The notes beneath the pieces are model-generated. The model made no database searches. It was not told where the DNA came from and saw nothing but the letters and a program-made list of their open reading frames with translations. Shown piece after piece: positions 10,401 to 21,588 of a DNA stretch of 27,825 nucleotides. Every line of letters begins with the position of its first letter. Within the stretch, counting starts at the first letter, position 1. Made by a program: the position numbers and the translations under genes. Source of the stretch: Podila epigama (Eukaryota; Mortierellomycota; Mortierellomycetes; Mortierellales; Mortierellaceae); contig JAAAVE010000082.1 in NCBI GenBank assembly GCA_015679605.1, positions 1 to 27,825 on the forward strand. The letters run 5' to 3'.

Positions 10401-12822
10401 TCCACTCGACACTCGATGACAATGACAAGGATGTTTCGTTCACGGAGTCTGTACTTTTCAGTATTCAAGGAGTTAACCATGGACTTCCCGTAAGTTTGTG
10501 GAGCGGAACACGCGTGCCATCCCCATGTAACTCCACCGGCCAACATTCTGACTCTCTTTCTCTTTGTCTCTATGAGAGCAAAATCTCTTGTCATTGTAGA
10601 TTCAACGATATACCGCTCGACAGTCAAAAAGTGTTTTAAAAATGAGTGACCATTGCTCATCTAATGGTCGCGTCTCCAGCCACGTCAATGCAGGTTCTGG
10701 TGTATGGCATCAGAGGTCCCTGGAACAGTCATGTCGAACGAGAACGACTCTTTCAAACTGCGCATCACCAGAAACTACAAAGGTTGGCGTCTTGTTCCTC
10801 AGAAGTAAGTGCGACATATGTTCACCATTTGTTGACTTGTGCCTTGTACCTCACAGCATGCTCTAATTCACTCAATGTCTCTTTCTCTTCCTCATGTTTT
10901 AGTCAAGAGCGTTATAGACTTTGTGCTCCCAGTGCCTGCCGAGGGTGCTATGGTATCTGTGAGAATTGACACTGGCCTCGAAAAAGTGGATACAGATTAT
11001 GTCCAGCTCAAGGATATTGATATAATCTTTAACCAAGAGTTTTGCATGTAGGTGTTTGTACAGTATTCCCAATGATTTTTTTTCATGCAACATTGCCACC
11101 AAACCCGCTATCTGCTCAATTGATAACTTTTTTTTTCCAATTTTCTTGACACAACAAAATAGACCTGTCACCCCTGACCTCTCTTTGACAATGACTCTTC
11201 ACCTCATGCAAGCCCCGCACATTCAGCCTCTATCGAATTCTGTGGCCTTCGCTGAGGACATTAGACTAGAGGACCCGCTCATGTCGCCACCTTCTCGCTG
11301 CTACCAGCCAGAGTTTAATGAGCGTGTTTTCACTGGACTCGTCAGATCTCCAGAATCGACACTCTCCTGGCGGAACGCTGCATCTACTCTCTCTAGTCGG
11401 ACCAGTCGATCTGTTGCACTCTTGCTTCAAAAGCAATTTTCCCAGCGAGCACGCTCGAACAGCAGTGACAGCAGTAGTCATTATAGTGGTAGTGGAAGCC
11501 AGGTCAGTTTTGAGTGTACTTCCAGAGGGACGCCTCATCCTGAAGATTCTGGTAACGTGTACTGGTCATCCGCGGGCCGCGGTAATATGAATTTCGATGG
11601 CCCTGGCCACCAGTCGACAGTGTCGTTAGCATCGGTTACCAAGAGCGCCATTTCAAAGTGGAAGCGAAATATTCTGCCCTCGCGCAAAAGGAGTGACCTC
11701 CATCGCCAGACGAAAAGCTGCATCTCTGTAAATGTGCTAGAAGCAGAGACGGCGACAGAGAATAATTCTCGTGCGATAGGTTACCCTAGGCAATTGCGAG
11801 GATGCACAAACACAGAAATGCCTCAAGTCCAGAACGATTTTTCTCAGCAGCAGCATCATCAACACAGCCATCAAGTTTTCGAGAAACGCCATTGCCCGCC
11901 ACTGCTGTCTCTGGAGACGATACACCGTACAGAAACACCGTTACAAATCCTTTCGCGCCACGTACTCTTTGAGGATGAGAATTGCATTGCACGCTCTGGG
12001 ATCACGTTCGAGGACCTTCGCCCCTCGTGCGTCAATCAAATTGTTCGCGTCGAGTTTATGGCCGTGAACAGTTGGGTCGATTTAAAAGACTACAGTCGCA
12101 TGGAGCAAAGTTATTCACAGGGTCAAAGGAGCAAGAACGCAGTGCCAATAGGAGGACAACCTAATAACAACGTTGATAATGACGACGGTGAAAAGAAGCG
12201 AGATGAGAGTGTGACGGCAGTATGTAAAATCCTTACCTCTCTTTGCTTTCTACCAGGGCATGCCATGGATGCTGAGGACGCGATTGACGACGAGAATACG
12301 ATTCCATTGGAACCTCAGAATATGCTCGAATGCCAACAAGGACTGTACTATTTCCAATGGCAAGGCCAAACATCATTCCAAGGCGCGTTGTACTTTATGA
12401 CAGAGAATCGGATGTGGAGAAAAGGAATGTTCAAGATTGTTGGATCAAGGCTTTGGAGATGTCAAGAGCAGGGTACAAGTGAAATGGAGGGTGACGACAA
12501 TGATGCGATGGAGAAGATTGAATACCTGGACCTAATAACTGTGAGAAGCATCCAAACATCTGTGGACCGTTTCACTGCCATCCCAAGTTACCGCTATGCA
12601 CCAGGCAACGACCTGTTCACCGAGGACGATAACAGAGATGGCGATTGTTCTCCATTTTATCCTGTTCAGAACGCCTTTCGTCTCCATATGGTCACCTCCA
12701 AAGAGCCGTTCATACCTTGTACCCAAGATTTTTATGCCGAGTCACCCGAAAGTGCTCAGTCTTGGGTGTCGGCCCTTTTGTCGTGTTGTCTGAACAGACC
12801 ACAAAAGCCTTATTGGCTTTGA
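7462..12822 (+). CDS. Ankyrin-like N-terminus fused to a Bud4/anillin-like region and PH domain, 1606 aa
   Basis: Six exons join in frame: 7462-7797, 7932-10271, 10355-10489, 10600-10804, 10903-11047 and 11163-12822. Exon 2 begins with an ankyrin-like repeat (NVVHLAAFLHLGDMLELLL, then GCGLSPRDIV; residues about 122-170). A long disordered stretch follows, with a Ser/Glu run, a polyaspartate tract near residues 424-444 and many Ser-Pro sites. Residues 998-1070 (KVGVLFLRIKSV, FVLPVPAEGAMVSVRID, DIIFNQEFCI, LSLTMTLHL) resemble the C2-like part of the anillin/Bud4 homology region. A second block near 1320-1365 (LFEDENCIARSGITFEDL) fits the same family. Residues about 1441-1590 resemble a PH domain ending in SAQSWVSALL with the expected tryptophan. 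Family members scaffold septins and the contractile ring at the cell cortex; this role is inferred. The frame across exons 4-5 was fixed by the continuous anillin-like motif; ankyrin assignment is less certain than the C-terminus. Confidence 0.8.
9834..9941 (+). repeat. Four 27-bp degenerate units in the ankyrin/Bud4-like gene
   Basis: Four 9-residue units (VNNIITVTE, INNIITVRD, ANNKPGEVN, EANKVCTVN) follow each other at about residues 747-782. The first two are nearly identical in DNA; the last two are eroded. Confidence 0.75.
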
Positions 12823-13147
12823 GCATAGAGATTTTTATTGAATTTTTGTTAAATGGTAGAGGCGATTGTCAACCTTCATGTTACTGTGAACGTCATTTGT
12901 CATTCTTTCTGGCTGGGTGTGGAATATTACTACTACTCACAAAAACGGGTAAATGGATCAAACCAACTCTTTGAGAGTCGTGAATAGCAAACTGAAAAAA
13001 AAATAACGCGTCATGTGGACCTTTTTTCTTTCGTGCCCATGCGAGAGTTTTCTTTGAAGTGAGGGGTCTTTTTTTTCGGATGAACAATGCAAAAACGCTA
13101 GCAAACTACTTTTTGTAGTGAAGCTCACAAAAAGAGGAACACTTTGC
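12823..13147. other. Convergent 3' intergenic region
   Basis: This region of 325 bp between two stop codons has several short A- and T-runs and no consensus AATAAA for the plus-strand gene. No gene or clear structural element is visible. Confidence 0.55.
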
Positions 13148-13874
13148 TCAGTGGGCTGCAGTAACACCAAGCGGGACCGAAACAACGATATCCTCTAAAT
13201 CAACCTCACGTCCCTCGTCATCAAGTCTCTTTTGTTGAAGGGCTACTTCCTGGGCATGGTCTTGCGCCTCGTCTCGTTCCATAAACATTTCCTTGACCAC
13301 ATCCACATACGACCGCTGTGGTGGTTGAGCCCACCTCTTTTCTAGCACCTTGACCACGTCGCCAAGACACACTCCATTTTTGGCATAGGTCCGATAGAGT
13401 GGCTCAAGTTCAGCGTCAATTTTGGGTTGTTCTGGTCGGATCTCGACACGGAAGCGTTCAAGTGATGGGTCAGCCTTGAAGAGGCTTTGGTAATATTGTA
13501 TCCATGTAATATCTGGGTTCGGGCATGGGAAGAGGTCAAAGACGAGGTCGACCTTTGGCGAGAGCGGGTCATCAATAGGACGGTCGTAAAAGAGCGCTGC
13601 CTGCACAGTCTTGGTTGCGCCAATGGTGTGGAACCACTCGAGTATTTCAGCCTTGGTGCCGAGAAAGACAAAGGTAGAAGTATGTCCGAGTGAGAGCGAG
13701 ATCTTTGGGCCGAGCATTGGTGGAGTGATAATTCGCCTGTCGCCGGGCGTATCGTCTAGCGAGGTTGGATTGGGGAGTGTAGTTGGAGATAAGTTAGACT
13801 GACTGTAAGAAGGATTTTGTCAAGAATCGGTCCATAAACATACTCATTGCGTATCCATATGTAAGGGGTGACAT
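13148..13874 (-). CDS. Unrecognised protein of about 212 aa, two exons
   Basis: The main exon runs 13755-13148. My preferred 5' exon is 13874-13844 (MSPLTYGYAM), joined by an 88-nt intron with a GTATGT donor, a CTAAC branch-type sequence and a GCTAG acceptor; this keeps the frame and gives 212 aa. Other phase-compatible choices exist: donor at 13839 with acceptor before 13802 (229 aa), or initiation at the internal ATG at 13717 (189 aa). The protein looks soluble and folded, with regular hydrophobic/charged alternation (LGHTSTFVFLGTKAEILEWF, VDLVFDLFPCPNPDITWIQYY) and an acidic, Gln/Glu-rich C-terminal helix-like segment (EMFMERDEAQDHAQEVALQQ). No membrane segment or catalytic motif stands out, and I do not recognise the family. 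It diverges from the U1-C gene and is convergent with the ankyrin/Bud4-like gene. Confidence 0.62.
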
Positions 13875-14234
13875 GATGGTTAGGTTGTCAAGAGTTGTAG
13901 GAAAGTGTGAGGTGGTTGGGAAGTGTGAAAAGTATTGAAAAGTGTTCGATTGAGGTCAAAGAGGAGTGAAGTGTTGGAAAACGTTCTTTCTTTCAAGGTT
14001 CAGCTTTTCATGGGTGGTCAGTGCTTCCATTGCGCTTAAGGGTTTAATGATCACGTGGTAGAGAATTTTCTAGTGGACATTTTTCCACTTTATTTTTTTT
14101 TTCTCTTGAACAGACAACCCAAAGTCAACCAAAAACTGCTTGTTTGCCAGGACACATTTGAGGAGGATCCAACAGAACGCAGGAGAGGATCACACACAGT
14201 CAAGCCTAATCATACATCCATATTATAGAAGGCG
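13875..14234. other. Divergent upstream region shared with the U1-C gene
   Basis: This 360-bp region lies between the start codons of the 212-aa gene and the U1-C gene. It contains a CACGTG E-box (14052-14057) and a T-run near 14092-14103. No coding gene is evident. Confidence 0.55.
14052..14057. promoter_or_regulatory. CACGTG E-box
   Basis: The palindromic E-box bound by fungal bHLH factors (Cbf1/Pho4 type) lies between two divergent starts. A 6-bp match can occur by chance, so function is only suggested. Confidence 0.3.
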
Positions 14235-15285
14235 ATGCCAAAATACTACTGTGGTATGGAGAATCAGCAGCATCCTGACGTTAAGCAAACATCAGCAAGC
14301 AAAAAACACACTCGTTCATGCAAAGGAACAAATCAGCAAAACTAATCATAACCCTCCCCCACTCCATCAATTGGACAATAGACTACTGCGACATCTTTCT
14401 CACTCACGATAGTTCGTCGGTGAGAAAGGCTCATAATGCCGGAAGGAATCATCTGATCAACGTTAAAACTTACTACTCTGGTATTGTTTTGCACTTTTTG
14501 ACTTTGTACTTTTCTTTGTTTCTTTGGTGATACACGACTCTTTGCATACACCAGAACTATTGAACGCTGAATCGCACTTTCTTTGGATAATATTGTTCTA
14601 TAGAGCTCAGTCATGAATCTACACAGTCAGTCATAGATACAGTTGCAAAAGCATACGCAGAGGCAGGAGCCAGTACGTCCCATGCTTTTCCTTTTGTGTA
14701 GTGTTTGCTTTTTGGCTGCAATAACGCATCACATCTTGAGCGCCAAGATTTCTAACATCGTAACGCGTTCTTTTTTTTCTTTGTATAGCCATGCTACCAC
14801 AGTACCAGGGATACCCTCAGCCTTCTTTCACCCCTTTTGGACGTCCACCCATGTTCCCAGGAGCTGGTCCCCCACGCCCACCCATGTTCATGCCACGCCC
14901 ACCAAACGGAATGCCTGGTGGTCCACCTATGCCCCCACCATCAATGGCTCCTGGTCAGTTCCCACCTCGTCCACCAGCAGGCTTCCCCATGCCTCCACCA
15001 CCTCCAGGCGGCGCACCCTTCCCACCAATGCCAGGATTTGCGCCTGGTCAATTCCCACCACCTCCACCAGGCTTTGTGCCCCCACCTGGTTTCCGCCCAC
15101 CACAAGGAATGCCCTTCCCTCCCCCAACAAGCGTGGCAGGAGCAGCTCCACCACACCATCCTGTACATCAGATCCCTCCGCCTTCATCAGCTCCTCCCTC
15201 TGGATCGCATGGAATACCGCCCCCAGGATCAGGACCTATTATGAACTCGGATCGTAAGCGGAGACTTGAAGAGGATCAGAATTAA
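14235..15285 (+). CDS. YHC1: U1 small nuclear ribonucleoprotein C (U1-C)
   Basis: Four exons (14235-14253, 14382-14480, 14604-14672, 14789-15285) join in frame to 227 aa. The N-terminus [20 protein letters not shown] is the U1-C matrin-type C2H2 zinc finger, with Cys6, Cys9, His24 and His30 all at the expected positions, followed by [18 protein letters not shown] and a short helix ([16 protein letters not shown]). From residue 64 the protein is Pro/Met/Gly-rich, as in metazoan U1-C, and ends with the basic/acidic tail [14 protein letters not shown]. In the known U1 snRNP, U1-C stabilises pairing of U1 snRNA with the 5' splice site. The first coding exon carries only six codons plus one base, so an intron splits the zinc finger between its two cysteines. 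A reading that begins at the later ATG (14791) would lose the whole zinc finger and is rejected. The gene is convergent with the histidine kinase. Confidence 0.97.
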
Positions 15286-15531
15286 ATTGTGCAGGATCAA
15301 TGAGCCTTCAAGTGTAGAAAAGCCAACATCAAAATGCAGAAAAGACAAAGATAAAAAAAAAAAAAAAGTGGTTTTAAAGTAGGTAGCAAAGAAATCATTG
15401 CATATATTTCCTAATGAACAAATTCATCTCGTGTCTTTATAAGCAACATGTTTTTTAGAAGGGAAAATATTACAAAAGCAAGAAGGTATTGTCAATACAT
15501 TTTCGCAAAAAGCTCGAATTTATTTTTTTCT
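15286..15531. other. Convergent 3' region between U1-C and the histidine kinase
   Basis: A 246-bp gap with an A-run at about 15354-15367 downstream of U1-C. On the minus strand AATAAA (15524-15519) lies 8 nt after the kinase stop and may be its polyadenylation signal. No gene is seen. Confidence 0.5.
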
Positions 15532-18500
15532 TCAACGGCAGCAATAACGCTGGATCAAAAGCGCGAGTCCCTTGGTGAGCAGCGGCTTGGTCATGTACTC
15601 GTCCATACCTGCACGGATACACGACTATCGATCAAGGATGAATTACAAGCATCGTTAATTTAGCTAGTCCATTCTCCAGAAAAGACAAGGAACAACAACA
15701 ACAACAACAACAACAAAAAGGAACTTGTTCCCTTACCTCCTTTGTACGATGCTGAATGTCAGCGCTCAAACCCACAATAGGAATCCGGATATTGGCATCG
15801 GGATCACTCGACGGTTCGTAGGTTCTTCCTTCAGCCTCTGCTTTTCGTTTCTTCTCTTCTGCAAACTCTGCTTCAAGCGCACGGATCTTTTTAGTTGCAG
15901 CGAGACCATCCATGATAGGCATATGCTATATGTTTTGTTCATATTCATATTGTTCATATTTAGTCACATCTCCATTGTATGGGGTTGCTGCCAACATATT
16001 TCTGTCAAACAAAGAGGTGCAGAGAGAAAAAAAAAAGGTCGAGACTTCTTACATGGTCAAAGATAGCAATGGTATAGAATCCGCGATCGACAGCCAGCCA
16101 TTGTTTCACAGCTTCTTGACCATTGCTTGCGATGATAACATTCATTCCAAGTTTAGAAAGTTGTCTATAAGAGGAGGGAGGAGGAGACACAAAGTTAGCG
16201 ACGCTAGTGGGGGGTTTCTCTCTCACGCAAAACAAAACACCGAAAGAAAAAAAAATATTGGACAAGGGTAAGCAACTTACTTTTCAAGAATCTTTTGCGA
16301 GACAAAATCATCTTCGGCGACAAGGACATTGATACCATGGCATCGCTTGCGCTCCTCCTCCGTCAGTAATAACGTCAACGCGTCATTGTTACGCGCGCGT
16401 TTTGGAGGGTCATTCGTGTCTGCGTTATCTGGAGCTTCACGCGCCACCGCAGAAGTGATGTTTTTTGCTTTTGAGTACAACCTTGCCTTTGCACTGGAGC
16501 CGAATACCTTTGACGTTGCCTTGTTCCCAGAATCCAGCTCGTCTCTAGGTCGCTTCAAGGACGACGACACCGAATACGTCGAGACGCCAGTGACTGGGGA
16601 AGTTGACCTCGATCGTTGCAGGGATAGCTGCTGCTGTCGAGGTTGACCACATGCAATCTCTTCGTCGAGTAGCTCCTCGATATGTGCAGTCTCGGAACCT
16701 TGCTGTTGATGCATCAAGGCATTATACATGATCTGCAAGAGCTTCAAACGTCTAACAGGCTTAATCATACGGCAAACTTGGAACGATGTCCAAGCCTCGT
16801 CCTTCATCGCCATCCCCTTGAGAACATGTCTCTTTAACGTCACGGGTCCGCGTCCAGATGGTTTGCGCTTCTTAAACAGCTCGGAAGCATCGCTCTTGCG
16901 CCTTTGTCCATTGGCTTGTGTACACATCAATTGAGGGTCGTGTACACCTTCAAGAACAGCTTGAACTCCTGTACCCGCATCAGATGTTGATGCTGAAGCT
17001 GAAGCTGGCGTCGAAACCTCGCTAGCCGTATCCTGTCCAATCGGACCACCCTTCAGTGCAGAAATATACGAGACACTGTTGACGCGACCCATGGCCCTTT
17101 GCGTGAAATCAAGATCAGCCGGTTGTAGAATACGTCCGCGTCCGCCAACGTCTACCTGTGCACACTCGGGCTCGTCTTCCTCGTCCAATCCTTGTTTTTG
17201 TGCAGGAGGCAGAATCCATCGCAACGTCTCGGTCGTCGGTGCCAATAATAAGATAAATGCGATCGTTGGGGATGGGTAGATGCTATCCAAAACAGCAGAA
17301 TCCAGTACATGATCCACAAGGATATAGTCAAACTGTTGGAGACTATTACTCGGAGGTGATGCCTTTCCCCCTTCCTCGTCCTTGTTACCAAGGTCAACAT
17401 CAAGATCATCTCCCGAGGCAGTCTTTTCAGGGACAATACCAAGCACGCCGCTTTCCAGTGCCGATGCCACATCGTCAAACCCGACATACTCTGCCCCTGG
17501 AACCGTTCGCGTGATCTGCTCGCGAAGTAAACGGTTCGGTGATAAAATCAGTACCCGCCGTGACTTGAGGGCCTCCCAACGCATATGCAGCGCCCTTTGA
17601 CATTCTAGGATTCTAGTCGATTCAACTGGGTTCTGCTCCTTGTCCTGCTCTGTCACTGTGCGTAGATGTGCCGAGAAGGTAAATGTAGATCCTTTGCCCT
17701 TTTCTGAATCCACAGTGATTTTGCCTTGCATGTGCGCAATGAGCTGTGCACAGATGGAGAGACCGAGACCTGTGCCGCCATATTTCCGTGTTGTGCCATT
17801 GTCTGTTTGTTGAAAGGAGACAAAAAGCATCTTTTGCTCCTCGGGACTGAGTCCAATGCCTTGGTCTGTAACTGAACAATGCAGGATAATGTCATCACCG
17901 AGGCGAGCGCTAGCCTCATTCCCACCATCTCCACCGATTTCAAAGTCGAGATCATTCAGGCCATGTTTCTCTCGATACTTGGACGTGTCAATCTTACAGT
18001 TATTATCCAGCCTGTCCAAAATCCTTCGGGTTTCTTGTTTCCTTGCCTGGTTGTACTTTGGTATCCGTTCATGCCAATACTTGACAACCACATTGCCTCG
18101 TGTTGAGAACTTGATTGCGTTCCCAATCAAGTTCATCAAGATTTGCTTGAGTCGATCAGGGTCACCGATAAGAAGCAACGGTAAAGTCGGGTCCAAAAGG
18201 ACGATGAGCTCAAGACCCTTCCTAGACGCGAGTGGCACCAACAGGTCACAGACATCTAGTAGCAGTTTGAAATTTTTTAATATTAGAATTTGTAATACAG
18301 ATCAATATCCAATTTTTATCAGCAGTATAACAAGAACAACACCAGCAAACAAAAACACGTTAAAACGGATTATCATCTTTTTACCTCCCACAATCTCTTC
18401 AAAACACATTGGGATACATTCAAGAGTCACCTTGTCAGCCTCCAGTTTACTGAAATTCAGCAGATCGTCCACAATCCGGATCAACATCTCGCATGAGGCT

Positions 18501-21500
18501 TTGGCCATATCCACAAACTCAAACTGCTCATGCGAGAGACCGGATGAATCCCGAAGGAGGGAGAGCATTCCAAGGATGCCGGAGAACGGTGTCCGGAGCT
18601 CATGTGACATGTTGGCCAAAAAGTTGGACTTTAGCTGGACAGCCCTCCGCTGGTCATCAATGTCAATCGTTACTGTGAGCCATTGTAGAATTCGGTCTGG
18701 GTTTGAACAGGTGGGGGAAGAAGTCGCAATCGAGCCGTTCCCACCAGCAACATTAGACGAAGATGAGCTTGAGGTTGAAGTCGAGGTAGGGTTTGTTGCA
18801 GGCGCTTTAATAGGCAGCATACGAACAAGACCCCATCTTGACGTGCCATCCTTGCATCCATACCTCGACTCCCTAAACGATTAAAACAAACGAAATATAG
18901 GAGAATCAATTAGATTGTGTTCAACAGGAAGATGTAACTTGACCAAAAAAAAGCATATGTTAAATGAAAGTATACACCTCATGAACTCACCATTGACAAG
19001 GCTTGCCGGCAGTGACTCGCTCACGCCAAGCGATGCCTTCATTCACCAAGTCCTCTGCCTGCATTGCCGGCTGCATCACCGCTTGCCACGAGCTGGTCAT
19101 AATCTCCTCCACTGTAAACCCGGTCATATCACTCCAACCCGAGTTCACATATTGGCAGTTGTCGGCTGCAGCATCCCATAATGCGATACCGCAGGGCATG
19201 TTCTCCAACAGACCGTTCAATTTGGTCTCGGACTGAAGTACAGATTGATACAGCAATGCATTCGTAATGGAGATACCAAGTTGTTGAACCAGCAAGTTCA
19301 TCACCAACATGCGCTTATTCGCAAATGCACGTTCTGGAAACTCTTCCATGTACAGCACGCCCACCAGTGCCGCCTTGTGTAGGATAGGAGCACAAAGAAC
19401 GGTCTTGAGGCCTGGCCTTTGCTTCAAGTACTCATCCGCACAGAACCTGGGGTCGTCCATAGCGTTCGTCAAAAGACAAGGGGCCGAAGTATGGATCACA
19501 TAGTTGATCACACCATGGAACAATGTCTGACATTTCTCGACCTCCATTGGCGGGTTTACAGCCTCACATCGACCCAGATCCCCCTGGGACGCCGCCAGGA
19601 CCAACTCTTGGTCCTTGGATATGATGATGCAACATCGCTTGGCGCCCACACTCTGATTCAAGACCCCAAGTGACTTTATGAGGAGCAAGTCCAAGTCAAT
19701 CTCGCTCGCAACCACTTGCATCGCCTCAATCACTGACGAGAAATCGAGTACGTCCAAATCTACATTGTCCAATTCGGGCGACTGAGGCGAACCCAGTCTC
19801 GAGTGCTGGAGAGAGTGCAGAGGTCCTGACGACAGGGTCGAATGAGCTGTTGCTGATGATGTAGCATTCGAGGCGTAACCATGTCCATTCGCAGCCGCAG
19901 TTGAAGATGTAAAAGACGACGTCAAACAAGACTCGGCCATGGCTGCCGCAGCTGCGGATACAGTATCAGATCCATAGGTGGATGGACTGTACACAGTCTT
20001 GGGACTTGCCGTCGCCAACCATGGAGAGGTCAGTGTTTCCCCTGAAGAGGTGCTAGTGCAGCTACCTGATGTGTTGTTGACGGTGCCTGACATGTTGCTC
20101 ATCCCAGTATAGACATTGGTCTCACTGGGCCGATGGAACAGACCACGCGTCAGTCCGATGGGCGGCTCGTGTTCGGCCAGGGTTGGGAATAGCTCGGGGT
20201 AAGTTCGGAGGAACCAATTGACCTTGCCCTTGGCGCCCCATTTCTGGTAGCCTCTTGAAGCGTTGGCCATGAGGCATCGTGCGCTCGTCACGAGTCCATG
20301 GCGTAAATGACATTTGCCTGCCAACTCATACGCCAGACACTTGAACAATGGAAAGTCCCCTTCGGTGGAAAAGGCAATAGCCTTTTCGTAGAGCAAAAGT
20401 GTGCGCTTCATACCTTGGTGTTGCTGCTCTTGCACCTGGTCTGCCATTTCTGCCTCGAGTAGGTAGAACATGGGCGCATGGTTAGTCGCGTACTGCTTGG
20501 CATGGACTTCCATCCGATCCCGGATCCGCCAGAGCCGTTCCCGGCGCTTTCTTCGGACCTCGGGTGCCTGGCCAGTCGACCGGAGAAGGTTGACCAGGGC
20601 CAGACCCACGGACATGAAGATAAAGTGTGCCAAGAAGCTGCTCTCAAAGTGCATGATGGATTTTGAATCATCGTGCCAAGGGTCGGCCACTTGATCGATA
20701 TACTCGTAATGTCCATAGATGAGACAGGAGACAATCTTGAGAAGCTGGTATGTGCTATTGTTGTGGATCGTCGTCGTGGCTTTGCTGCGTTGGCCGTTCG
20801 CCTTGGGCTCAGAATTGTCTACATCGTCAAAGATGGCTTCTGGGTCCGAGTCATCGGTCTGGCCTTTGAGGCACTTGATCATTTGGATGATGCCGTGCAT
20901 CACCTCAACACCATGCGATTTGGGTACCAGCTCCAGATGCTTGGATAGCAGATCGACCGTGGTCGACAGACAGTCGTTCAAGTGAATACGGCCAAGGAGG
21001 AGACGCAATGCCGAGACATGAATAATACCTGCAATATGGAAGAGACGGTCGCTGGTCAGGTCGACAGCCGTGATGGCCTCATCAAGAGCTGGGATACATT
21101 TGGCTATGGGATCACCCCATTGCTGAACAGTCATGTAGAACAAGAACTTGACATGGTTGCTTCCGTTCGAGATCTCGCAGGCCAACCTAATGTCACCGTA
21201 CGTCAGAGAAGAGTGTCAGTATTCCATTCTGTAGATTTTTTTTTCTTTTTTGGACATACAAAAACCTTTTGGGAGTAGAAAAAGGGTAGAAAACTTACTC
21301 TCCAAGTTCATAGGCCTTTTCCAGGCAATCATACCACGTCGAGTGGGTCATGGCAAACGATACTAGCGCTCTACCAGAATCCTTGCAGATACCATGTTCA
21401 CACAGCACCTTCATCGAATACGCGATTCCTGCAGCCATAAAAGGAACGTTGCTGTAATACAAACTCGCGCTAATATTTCATGTTTGTAGTGTTTACAAAT

Positions 21501-21533
21501 TTACGTGTCAGTGCTTGGCATAATCGTTGCCAG

Positions 21534-21588
<55 letters not shown>

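Noticed and set aside
11048-11162. Reading the ankyrin/Bud4-like gene as a separate 588-aa protein starting at 11056
   Set aside because: The first codons are intron 5 sequence; splicing at 11047/11163 continues the anillin-like motif in frame.
13940-13952. GTTCGATTG resembling a tRNA B box
   Set aside because: The final C of the B box is missing, and no A box or cloverleaf stems could be found around it.
14643-15257. Plus-strand 204-codon open frame rich in Thr/Ser/Pro
   Set aside because: It is an alternative frame over the Pro-rich U1-C exon; the U1-C frame joins to a perfect zinc finger.
17856-18884. 342-codon plus-strand open frame
   Set aside because: It is antisense to HisKA/HATPase exons of the kinase and carries no recognisable motif.
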